NCBI GenBank assembly: GCA_964022665.1
Contig: CAXIDF010000001.1
Location: 310,001 to 374,000, forward strand
DNA from: Haliea sp964022665
GTDB taxonomy: Bacteria > Pseudomonadota > Gammaproteobacteria > Pseudomonadales > Halieaceae
Direction of reading: 5' to 3'
DNA: 64,000 bases
Made by a program: the position numbers and the translations under genes. Position 1 is the stretch's first letter; each line of letters begins with the position of its first letter. Under the pieces are notes generated by a model. The model had not been told where the DNA came from. It did no database searches and was given only the letters and a program-made list of their open reading frames with translations. Shown piece by piece: positions 8,899 to 16,187 of this stretch.

Positions 8899-9606
8899 TT
8901 ACCCGCACTTGGAATCGGCACAGCTGAGACAGGTCATGCAGCCGTCCATCAACACCACGGCCTGGGTGTTGCACTTGTAACAGAGGCTGGCACCGGGCGG
9001 GAAGGCGGGGGCATCGCCTGCCGCCTCGTCCGCGGCCCCGTTGGCGCTCTCGCCCATGAGCTCGCGGCGTTTTTCCTCGAGGAACTTCTGCTGGTGTTCA
9101 TCCAGCTTGCTGTCGATAAGGCCGATGTGCTTCATGTGGTCTTCGATGGCATAGCCAATCTCCGCCACGATCGATGGCATGAACACGCCGCCTTTCTTGA
9201 AGTAGCCGCCGCGCGGATCGAACACCGCCTTCAATTCCTCTACCAGGAAGGTGGCATCGCCGCCTTTACGGAATACCGCGGAAATCAGGCGGGTGAGGGC
9301 AACCACCCACTGGAAGTGTTCCATGTTCTTGGAGTTGATGAACACCTCGAAGGGCCGGCGCAGCTCATGCTCGGTACCTTCGTTGAGAATCACGTCGTTC
9401 ACCGTGATATACAACGCATGCTCGGACATCGGCGTTTTGACCTTGTAGGTCGACCCCACAAGACGCTCGGGGCGCTGGAATGCCTCGTGCATGTGTACCA
9501 CGTTGCTGGCCGGCACGGCCTCGCGATTACCGGACACCGGTTCCGGCGTCGCGCCCTTGGGCACCACTTTGTAACCTACTATTTTGCTGCCAATTTTGAC
9601 CGTCAT
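8899..9606 (-). CDS. nrdJb: class II ribonucleotide reductase, C-terminal subunit NrdJb
   Basis: 235 residues, equivalent to the C-terminal TSCPD-type part of adenosylcobalamin-dependent ribonucleotide reductase. The tail is cysteine-rich (CYKCNTQ, CMTCLSC, CADSKCG) and should form a Zn-binding and redox-shuttling end that re-reduces the active-site disulfide of NrdJa. The ATG at 9606 lies 15 nt after the nrdJa stop. A longer frame upstream merely reads the end of nrdJa out of phase. The NrdJa/NrdJb split is known from Pseudomonas aeruginosa. Confidence 0.9.
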   Translation of the reverse strand: MTVKIGSKIVGYKVVPKGATPEPVSGNREAVPASNVVHMHEAFQRPERLVGSTYKVKTPMSEHALYITVNDVILNEGTEHELRRPFEVFINSKNMEHFQWVVALTRLISAVFRKGGDATFLVEELKAVFDPRGGYFKKGGVFMPSIVAEIGYAIEDHMKHIGLIDSKLDEHQQKFLEEKRRELMGESANGAADEAAGDAPAFPPGASLCYKCNTQAVVLMDGCMTCLSCADSKCG

Positions 9607-9620
9607 CGCTGTCTCCGGGC

Positions 9621-12600
9621 TCAGAACTTGCCGTAATAACCTTCTTTCAGGGCATCGAAAAGATTCGCGGCCGTGTGCATTTCGCCGTCGTACTCCACCT
9701 GCTCGTTGCCTTTCAGCTCCACCGTGGAACCATCCTCCAGCGTGAACTGGTAGAGCGTATTCTCCAGGTCCTGCTCTTTCACCAGCACGCCTTGGAATGC
9801 CTCGGGATTGAAGCGGAACGTGGTGCAGCCCTTCAAGCCCTCGCCGTGGGCGTACAGGTAGATGTCCTTGAAATCCTCGAAGGGATAGTCCGTGGGGACG
9901 TTGGCGGTTTTGGAGATGGAGGAATCCACCCACTTTTGCGCCGCCGCCTGGATATCAACGTGCTGCTTGGGGGTCACGGCATCGGCCACGATAAAGTAGT
10001 CGGGGAGCTTCTCCTCGTCACGCTCGCTGTAGGGCATGGCGCGGGGGTTCACCAGGCTACGATAGGCCAGCAGTTCGAAGGAAAACACGTCCACTTTTTC
10101 TTTTGTCTTGCGCCCGGAGCGAATCACGTTGCGGGCGTAGTGGTGCGCGAAGCTGGGCTCGATGCCGTTGCTGGCGTTGTTCGCCAGCGACAGTGAAATG
10201 GTGCCCGTTGGCGCAATCGACGAGTGATGGGTAAAGCGCGCACCGTGCTCCGCCACGCGCTCCACCAGCTCTGGCGCCACTGTGGCAACGCGCTGCATGT
10301 AGCGGCTGTAGCGCGCATGCAGGACCCGCCCTGGCAGGCGGTCACCCACAGCAATGCCATCACGCTGCATTTCCGGGCGCGCCGCCAGCATTTCGGGGGT
10401 GACCTCGAACAGGTCGTCCATGATTGGCGCAGGGCCTTTTTCCTCGGCCAGTTGCACACCCTGTTCCCAACCCACCAGCGCCATTTCCCGCGCCACTTCC
10501 TCGGTGAAGGTCAGGGAGTCTTCATCGCCGTAGCACATGCCGAGCATGGTGATGGTGGATCCCAGGCCCAGGAATCCCATACCGTGACGACGCTTGTAGG
10601 CGATCTCGTGGCGCTGCTGCTCCAGCGGCAAGCCGTTTATCTCCACCACGTTGTCGAGCATGCGGGTAAACACGGCGACCACATCGCGATAGCGATCCCA
10701 GTCGAACCGGGCCTGGTCGGTGAACGGGTCCAGCACCAGGCGGGTCAGGTTGATGGACCCCAGCAGGCAGCTGCCGTAGGGGGGGAGGGGTTGTTCGCCA
10801 CAGTTGTGGGCGTGCAGGCCATTGGCGTCAAAGGTATTGATGCCCGGAACCTGCACGTCGTACACATCCTCCACGCCATCCGCCTCGACGGCCGCCACGG
10901 TGGCAACAAAGCGCTCCCTGTTCAAACGCCGCGCGTAGCGCGCCAGCGCCTCGTCCAATCGCGCCTGTTTTGCGGTGTCGGCAAAACCCACACGTTGCGC
11001 GAATTCGGCGAGGTTGGCACCGCTGATCACCAATTCGTGCTGCGCGCGGGTGGGATACAGCGCACTGCCGCCACGACCGTCGGGCAGCAAGGCCTCGCCC
11101 GCGGCGCGACGCTCACGGTACAGGGTGGAGTTGATACCGAGGCGCAACAGCATGCGTTGCGCCGTCTCCAGCGTGGCGATGTTCGACTGTGCCAGCCGCA
11201 CGCTGACGCCCTTGGCCTGGGAACCCTGTACCGAGCCCTCGGCATCAAACAGGCCGCGCAACAGGCCGCAGTGGAAGTCGCTGGAAGACGCCTCCGCCTG
11301 CGGCGTAATGGCTTTTGCGCCCGGCGCCATGCCGAGCCCGTGTGCCAGTTGGCGCAGTGCGCCGGTCGCAAGCCGGTATTCGTCGCGCCCCGCCACTTTC
11401 TGCCAACCGGCAAAATCGGCGCGGTGCGGCAGGCTGCGCACGGCGGCCAGCGCTGCGGCCATTACCCCTTCCACCCCGTCGGCACTGCCACCCTCATTGA
11501 CCGCGAGGGGGCGGGCCCACACCGAGAGCACGGCCTTGTCCGCCTTCAGCGTACCATCGCCAATCAACAACCCGATCAGGTAACCCTCGTCACGGGTATA
11601 AGCGCCGGGCCACTGTGCAGCGCTGCGGTGGTCATTGAGCAACACCTGGTCGCCGGGAGACAGTTCGCCCGCAGCGCACCATTCGGTTTCCACGCGCCAG
11701 CGATTCAGGCTGGAGACGCGGCGCACGCGGTGGTCGGTCGTCAAGCGCAGCGACGGTCCTTCCCGGGTCTGCAAGCGCACAACGGGTTTGGTTGCGGTGC
11801 GGAAAAAGCCTTCCGCGCCACTGGCGTGGTCACAGCCGTCCACACGCGCAAGAAAAGGAGAGCCCGTGAGCGCGGCAACCTGCCGGGGGCCCTCGGCGGT
11901 CTGCACCCAGGTGTCCGCGGTGACACAGGGATTGGTCGCACGGATATCTTCCAGCCACCAGTTGTTGTTCATCTGGTTTACGCGGTCGATGAGAATGAAC
12001 CCCGGCTCGGCGAAGTCGTAGGTCGAGGCCATGATCATGTCCCACAGCCGGCGCGCCGGAACGGTCTTGTAGATGCGGCAGGCCACCTCACCGCGGTCAT
12101 TGCTGACGTAACCCTTGGTGACCGGGAAGTGCCGCCACACAATGCTGCTGTCGTTTTCCAGGTCGAGCCCGGCGCCCTCCACTTCTTTCACCGTCATGGG
12201 GAAGCTCAGCGCCCAATCAGCCTCAGCCTTCACCGCTTCGATAAACTCATCGGTGATCAGCAGGCTCAGGTTGAACTGCCGCAACCGACCGTCTTCACGC
12301 TTGGCGCGAATGAAGTCCATTACATCGGGGTGGTGGATATCGAAGGTGCCCATCTGGGCGCCGCGACGCCCGCCGGCCGAGGACACGGTGAAGCACATGC
12401 GGTCGTAGATATCCATGAAAGACAGCGGGCCAGAGGTGTAGGCCCCTGCACCACTCACGTAGGCACCGCGCGGGCGCAGGGTGGAGAACTCGTAGCCGAT
12501 GCCACAGCCCGCTTTGAGCGTCATGCCCGCTTCGTGGTTTTTCTGCAGGATGTCATCCATCGAGTCAGTGATGTTGCCGGAGACGGTGCAGTTGATGGTG

Positions 12601-12893
12601 GAGGTGGCGGGCTTGTAAGCCTCGGCGCCGGCATTGGAAATGATGCGACCGGCGGGCAGTGCACCATTCTGCAGAGCCCACAGAAAGCGCTGGTACCACT
12701 GTTTGCGCGCGGCGTCGGTATCTTCCACGTCTGACAATGCACGGGCGATGCGCTTCAGGGTATCGGCGATGTCCTTGTCGACCGGCTCGCCATTGCGGTC
12801 CTGGAGGCGGTATTTTTTGTCCCAGATATCCAGTGATGCGTCCTGCAACCCGATATCGACCACCGTGTGTAACGCCTTGACCACTTCTCCCAT
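9621..12893 (-). CDS. nrdJa: class II ribonucleotide reductase catalytic subunit NrdJa, with intein
   Basis: Precursor of 1090 residues if it starts at the ATG at 12893; a GTG at 12998 would add 35 residues of unlikely sequence and lies inside the NrdR box. Extein motifs include SNAGAEAY, TVSGNITDSMDDI, CGIGYEFSTLRPRGAYVSG, GRRGAQMGTFDIHHPD, NPCGEQPLPPYG and PTGTISL-type loops. It reduces ribonucleotides with adenosylcobalamin and is oxygen-independent. The NP-CGEQP motif, which holds the thiyl radical cysteine, is interrupted by an intein; after splicing the enzyme is about 715 residues, normal for NrdJa. nrdJb follows by 15 nt. The exact start is uncertain: the SD-like GAAGAGG is only 2 nt from the ATG, and a GTG a few codons later is possible. 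Confidence 0.92.
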   Translation of the reverse strand: MGEVVKALHTVVDIGLQDASLDIWDKKYRLQDRNGEPVDKDIADTLKRIARALSDVEDTDAARKQWYQRFLWALQNGALPAGRIISNAGAEAYKPATSTINCTVSGNITDSMDDILQKNHEAGMTLKAGCGIGYEFSTLRPRGAYVSGAGAYTSGPLSFMDIYDRMCFTVSSAGGRRGAQMGTFDIHHPDVMDFIRAKREDGRLRQFNLSLLITDEFIEAVKAEADWALSFPMTVKEVEGAGLDLENDSSIVWRHFPVTKGYVSNDRGEVACRIYKTVPARRLWDMIMASTYDFAEPGFILIDRVNQMNNNWWLEDIRATNPCVTADTWVQTAEGPRQVAALTGSPFLARVDGCDHASGAEGFFRTATKPVVRLQTREGPSLRLTTDHRVRRVSSLNRWRVETEWCAAGELSPGDQVLLNDHRSAAQWPGAYTRDEGYLIGLLIGDGTLKADKAVLSVWARPLAVNEGGSADGVEGVMAAALAAVRSLPHRADFAGWQKVAGRDEYRLATGALRQLAHGLGMAPGAKAITPQAEASSSDFHCGLLRGLFDAEGSVQGSQAKGVSVRLAQSNIATLETAQRMLLRLGINSTLYRERRAAGEALLPDGRGGSALYPTRAQHELVISGANLAEFAQRVGFADTAKQARLDEALARYARRLNRERFVATVAAVEADGVEDVYDVQVPGINTFDANGLHAHNCGEQPLPPYGSCLLGSINLTRLVLDPFTDQARFDWDRYRDVVAVFTRMLDNVVEINGLPLEQQRHEIAYKRRHGMGFLGLGSTITMLGMCYGDEDSLTFTEEVAREMALVGWEQGVQLAEEKGPAPIMDDLFEVTPEMLAARPEMQRDGIAVGDRLPGRVLHARYSRYMQRVATVAPELVERVAEHGARFTHHSSIAPTGTISLSLANNASNGIEPSFAHHYARNVIRSGRKTKEKVDVFSFELLAYRSLVNPRAMPYSERDEEKLPDYFIVADAVTPKQHVDIQAAAQKWVDSSISKTANVPTDYPFEDFKDIYLYAHGEGLKGCTTFRFNPEAFQGVLVKEQDLENTLYQFTLEDGSTVELKGNEQVEYDGEMHTAANLFDALKEGYYGKF
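10803..11927 (-). other. intein with LAGLIDADG endonuclease domain inside NrdJa
   Basis: 375 codons. The intein opens with Cys (CVTADTWVQT) after NP and closes with GLHAHN before the Cys of CGEQPL, so both splice junction residues are intact. Block B is TTDH (intein residues 63-66). Two DOD motifs are visible, YLIGLLIGDG (116-125) and LLRGLFDAEG (222-231), so the homing endonuclease looks complete. The frame is continuous through both junctions. Inteins at this class II RNR site are known in archaea, cyanobacteria and some proteobacteria. Splicing and cleavage activity are inferred from motifs. Confidence 0.93.
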
Positions 12894-12994
12894 GACCTCT
12901 TCCCCGTGTGTGCTGGCAGCGCTACTAGTGTGCGGGAAGGCGGCGGCCAAGAGCAAGGCAAAAGCCCCATATGGCGGGCACTTTTTTAGGGCGG

Positions 12995-13010
12995 ACACCA
13001 GATATAGTGT
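12995..13010. promoter_or_regulatory. NrdR box upstream of nrdJa
   Basis: Read on the minus strand: ACACTATATCTGGTGT, matching the NrdR consensus acaCwAtATaTwGwgt except at two inner positions. It overlaps a TATATC that could serve as a -10. It lies about 100 bp before the preferred ATG of nrdJa, so NrdR would repress transcription. NrdR boxes usually come in pairs about 30 bp apart; I do not see a convincing second one. Confidence 0.6.
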
Positions 13011-13270
13011 TACGCCGGGTGGACAGACTGGCCGGAATCGACCGCTTTAACGGCGTGTAGTCCACAGTACCGCCGCCCTGCGCCATGCGCGAGGTCAAGA
13101 AAACGGCGTCCCGCGGGCCCCGGCTGGTTTTCTCCATGATCGGTTCATTGCGCCAAGCCGTCTGCGCTTTTTCCTGCTCCGCTACGCCCGCGGGGCTTGG
13201 GTGGCGTGCGCTTCTGTCCCATCATGCCCGACAGAATCAACCGCGATGTACAATGAGAGGGGAGACGCGA

Positions 13271-14482
13271 GTGAGTTTCACAGGCAAGGCGGCGATTGTG
13301 GGCTGTGCCCAATATCGGCCGGAAAAATACGCAACCGCGCCACAGATGTTTCACCTTGAGCAGATGGCAGACCTGACACGCCTGGCATTGATTGACGCCG
13401 GGTTGACCCTGCAGGACATCGACGGCCTTGCAGTGAACGGCGCGCATTTCAACGAGGCCTCTGCCTTCGTGCCAGCGGTGGTGGCAGAGTACCTGGGGTT
13501 GCAGGTTGGCTTCGCCGAGACGGTGGACCTTGGCGGTACCAGTGCCGTGGCCATGGCCTGGCGCGCTGCCGCCGCCATTCAGCTCGGGCTGTGTCGCGCC
13601 GTTCTCTGCGTGATACCCGGGCGCCTGACGCCGCCGGACCCGGACGTCGACCCTGCCGCCTTCGCGACAGCAATGCAGCTGGGCGGCCACAGCCAGCGCT
13701 TTGGTGCGCCCGAGGCGGAGTTTGACCTGCCTTACGGACACATGGGCCAGAATACCGGCTACGCCATGATCGCCCAACAGTATGCACACCGCTACGGCTA
13801 CGATGCCGCCGCCATGGCAGGCATCGCCGTGGCCCAGCGCAGCAACGCGCAGGCCAACCCGGACGCGCTGTTCCATGGGCAGCCCATTACGGTGGACGAT
13901 GTGCTCAACAGCAAGGTGGTGGCAGACCCGCTGCACATTCTTGAAATCGTCATGCCCGTAGCCGGGGGGGCCGCGTTTATCGTCGCCGCCGACGACCTGG
14001 CGCGCGATTGCCGCCACCGGCCCGTGCGCATTCGCGGTTGTGGCGAACAGCTGGACTTCAAGTCACCGAGCTATGCCCGGGACATGACAGTGACCCCAAT
14101 AGCCCGCGCGGCACAGCGCGCGTTCGGCATGGCGGGGCTGACGCCCGCCGATATGGACATGGCACAAATCTACGACTGCTACACCATCACCGTGTTGCTG
14201 AGCCTGGAGGATGCCGGATTCTGCGCCAAAGGTGAGGGTGTGGCATTCCTGCGCGAACACGATCTCACATGGCGCGGCGATTTCCCCCTCAACACCCACG
14301 GCGGCCAGCTGTCCTTCGGGCAGGCGGGCGCCGCCGGCGGCATGTCGCAGCTGATAGAAGCGGTCACCCAGATTCGCGGCGATGCCGGTGAGCGCCAACT
14401 GCGCCGACACGATACTGCCTTCGTCTCCGGCACGGGAGGCGTGATGAGTGAGCAGGGTGCATTGATCCTGACAGGAGCCTGA
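13271..14482 (+). CDS. thiolase-fold protein (Ltp2-like), lacking the nucleophilic cysteine
   Basis: 403 residues from the GTG at 13271, chosen because GGGGAG lies 8 nt upstream; an ATG 18 nt earlier is possible. The fold is that of SCP-x/acetyl-CoA acetyltransferase-type thiolases: early IVGCAQY, a middle TVDLGGTSAVAMAW where true thiolases have a catalytic Cys, IYDCYTITVLLSLEDAGF, and a C-terminal NTHGGQLSFGQAGAAGG. The missing Cys and the paired DUF35 gene 2 nt downstream match the Ltp2-DUF35 retro-aldolases of steroid side-chain degradation rather than a thiolase. The substrate is unknown; a CoA ester is likely. Confidence 0.85.
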   Translation: MSFTGKAAIVGCAQYRPEKYATAPQMFHLEQMADLTRLALIDAGLTLQDIDGLAVNGAHFNEASAFVPAVVAEYLGLQVGFAETVDLGGTSAVAMAWRAAAAIQLGLCRAVLCVIPGRLTPPDPDVDPAAFATAMQLGGHSQRFGAPEAEFDLPYGHMGQNTGYAMIAQQYAHRYGYDAAAMAGIAVAQRSNAQANPDALFHGQPITVDDVLNSKVVADPLHILEIVMPVAGGAAFIVAADDLARDCRHRPVRIRGCGEQLDFKSPSYARDMTVTPIARAAQRAFGMAGLTPADMDMAQIYDCYTITVLLSLEDAGFCAKGEGVAFLREHDLTWRGDFPLNTHGGQLSFGQAGAAGGMSQLIEAVTQIRGDAGERQLRRHDTAFVSGTGGVMSEQGALILTGA

Positions 14483-14484
14483 AG

Positions 14485-14886
14485 ATGAACGCTATGATCC
14501 CCCGGCCCACCGACATTAGCCGGCCATTCTGGGATGGCCTGCGCGAGCAACGCATCCTGATCCCGCGCTGCCAGCGTTGCAGCGGCTGGGTCTTTTATCC
14601 GCGCCGCCACTGCACACACTGCGCTTCGCACGACCTGGCCTGGACACCGGTATCCGGCGCGGCAACCCTGTGCTCCTTCACCATCGCACGGGTGCCCACG
14701 CTGCCCGGGTTCGCCGGCCCTGAACCGCAAAACCTCGCCATCGTGACGTTCAGCGAGGGGTTCAACATGAACAGCGCGCTGACCGGCGTGGCGCCAGAGG
14801 ACATGTGCATTGGTATGCCGCTCAAGCCCGTGTTTGACGCCATGGACGACGCGGGCCACACGCGGCTGTTGTTCACGGCGGCCTGA
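14485..14886 (+). CDS. DUF35 OB-fold/zinc-ribbon protein, partner of the thiolase-fold protein
   Basis: 133 residues. An N-terminal helix, PRPTDISRPFWDGL, leads to a rubredoxin-like zinc ribbon with Cys pairs at CQRC and CTHC, followed by an OB fold. DUF35 proteins bind CoA esters and form complexes with thiolase-like proteins, giving either thiolase or retro-aldolase activity. It starts 2 nt after the upstream stop, so the two are co-transcribed. Its stop is 1 nt from the stop of the convergent TauE gene. Confidence 0.88.
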   Translation: MNAMIPRPTDISRPFWDGLREQRILIPRCQRCSGWVFYPRRHCTHCASHDLAWTPVSGAATLCSFTIARVPTLPGFAGPEPQNLAIVTFSEGFNMNSALTGVAPEDMCIGMPLKPVFDAMDDAGHTRLLFTAA

Positions 14887-14887
14887 G

Positions 14888-15661
14888 CTACACCGGCAAA
14901 CCGGAGCCGCTGACCAGCAGAGCCTCGGCGGCCTGCCACAACAGGCGCAAGGCCAATGCCGTCAGCACAACATTGAGCAGGCGGCTAAAACGCCGATCAC
15001 TGACGGTGCCCAGCAGGCGCACCCCCAGCCATGTGCCCGCAAAGCCTGCGGCGATCATCGCCAGGGCGAACCCCAGCCAGTCGCGGAAAATAAAACCGGC
15101 GGTGCCGAACACCAGCAACTTGGGGGCGTGTTGCAGCACCATCGCCAGCCCAAAGGTCGCCACAGTGCGGTACCGGTCTGTCTGGGTCTGCTTCACGAAG
15201 GCGGCCACCAAAGGCCCGGTGGCGCCGACGAACAGGCTGGCGAAACTGGTGAGGGCGGCGGCGGCAAAAGTGCCCGTGGCCCCCAGCGCGGCGCGGGGCA
15301 GGGGCGGGCCCCAGCAGAGGTACAACACGAACAGGCCAATAGTGAGCTGCCAGATCGCGGCGGGCAAGGTGACCAGCAGCAGGGCGCCCGCCAGCACACC
15401 CAGGGCAACACCCGGCGCGAATGCGCGCAGCAGGCGCCAGTCGATATGCCGCCAGGTGAGTGCGGCACGTCCGCCGTTGGAGCCGAGCTGGATGAGGCCG
15501 TGCACGGGAATGATGATGGCGGGCGGTAGCCACAGTGCCAGCAACAAAAGCAGCAGTACGCCACCCCCGGCACCCAGCGTTGCGGTCAAGAGTGACGTCA
15601 GGGTGGAGCAACCCAGCAGCAGGACGGTTGTCGCAACATCGAGCCCGGGCGGAATGATCAC
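14888..15661 (-). CDS. TauE/SafE family membrane permease
   Basis: 257 residues and about eight hydrophobic segments. The Gly-rich first repeat LTATLGAGGGVLLLLLL and the second-half FASLFVGATGPLVAAF are the paired motifs of the TauE/SafE (DUF81) family, which exports sulfite or small sulfonates or imports related anions. The inner-membrane location is clear; the substrate is not. The start overlaps the MOSC gene by 4 nt (ATGA). A link to sulfur chemistry with the MOSC protein is plausible but only inferred. Confidence 0.88.
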   Translation of the reverse strand: MIIPPGLDVATTVLLLGCSTLTSLLTATLGAGGGVLLLLLLALWLPPAIIIPVHGLIQLGSNGGRAALTWRHIDWRLLRAFAPGVALGVLAGALLLVTLPAAIWQLTIGLFVLYLCWGPPLPRAALGATGTFAAAALTSFASLFVGATGPLVAAFVKQTQTDRYRTVATFGLAMVLQHAPKLLVFGTAGFIFRDWLGFALAMIAAGFAGTWLGVRLLGTVSDRRFSRLLNVVLTALALRLLWQAAEALLVSGSGLPV

Positions 15662-16146
15662 GTCAGCTGCAGGCTGCCCTGTGCGGGTGCAGGGGCAAAC
15701 TGGCCCTGCTGGCCCACCTCCAATGCTCCGTCACTCAACACCCGACAGCACACGCCCCCTCGCCAGTCTGGCCTGAGCGCCGCCTGCAGCCCCTGATAGG
15801 CGGCGTCCATGCGCCGGCACGGGTCCGTCTCGCGAGTTATCTCCAGGGTCAGGCTGCCAAAGTGCAGCAGTTGGCCCACCGACTCCGGTCCGAACACCAC
15901 ACCGCTTACCAGGAGGTTGGCACGGCGCTGTGTCCAGGGGAGCACGGTACCGAGCTCCGCGCAGGCCGTTTCCCAGCTTTCCAGGCTGAGCACGGTGACC
16001 TGCCGTTTGCCGGGGCGGCCACGGGCGTCACCCTGGACGCCCGCAAGACAGGTGACAGGGGCGCTGGGTAGGCTCGCCATTGGTGCGCCGGGCCGTGCGC
16101 GGATGGCGATACCGCGAAGTTCGATTGGCGTTGTAGTCGCAGTCAT
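15658..16146 (-). CDS. MOSC-domain protein
   Basis: 162 residues. The MOSC domain is recognisable from GVQGDARGRPGKRQVTVLS, the RRANLLVSG strand, ITRETDPCRRMDA with its conserved Cys, and the closing GGVCCRVLSDGALEVGQ. MOSC proteins carry molybdenum cofactor or act as sulfur carriers. The next gene, overlapping by 4 nt, is a TauE/SafE permease, which suggests an oxyanion or sulfur role. It lies 41 nt downstream of gyrB with no evident terminator, so some read-through from gyrB is possible. Confidence 0.87.
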   Translation of the reverse strand: MTATTTPIELRGIAIRARPGAPMASLPSAPVTCLAGVQGDARGRPGKRQVTVLSLESWETACAELGTVLPWTQRRANLLVSGVVFGPESVGQLLHFGSLTLEITRETDPCRRMDAAYQGLQAALRPDWRGGVCCRVLSDGALEVGQQGQFAPAPAQGSLQLT

Positions 16147-16187
16147 GGGCGCTCCCGTATTGGTCCCATCAGCCGCGCAGCGGGCCG

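Noticed and set aside
10224..12734. Plus-strand open frame of about 830 codons
   Set aside because: Antisense to nrdJa and its intein; low-complexity His/Gly/Val content typical of GC-rich shadow frames.
12999..13270. Cobalamin riboswitch ahead of the B12-dependent reductase
   Set aside because: I looked for a B12 box and the adjoining stems on the minus strand and did not find them; the NrdR box explains control.
13085..13270. N-terminal extension of the thiolase-fold protein
   Set aside because: The extra 62 residues are unlike the family and the GTG at 13271 has a good SD; the extension is leader sequence.
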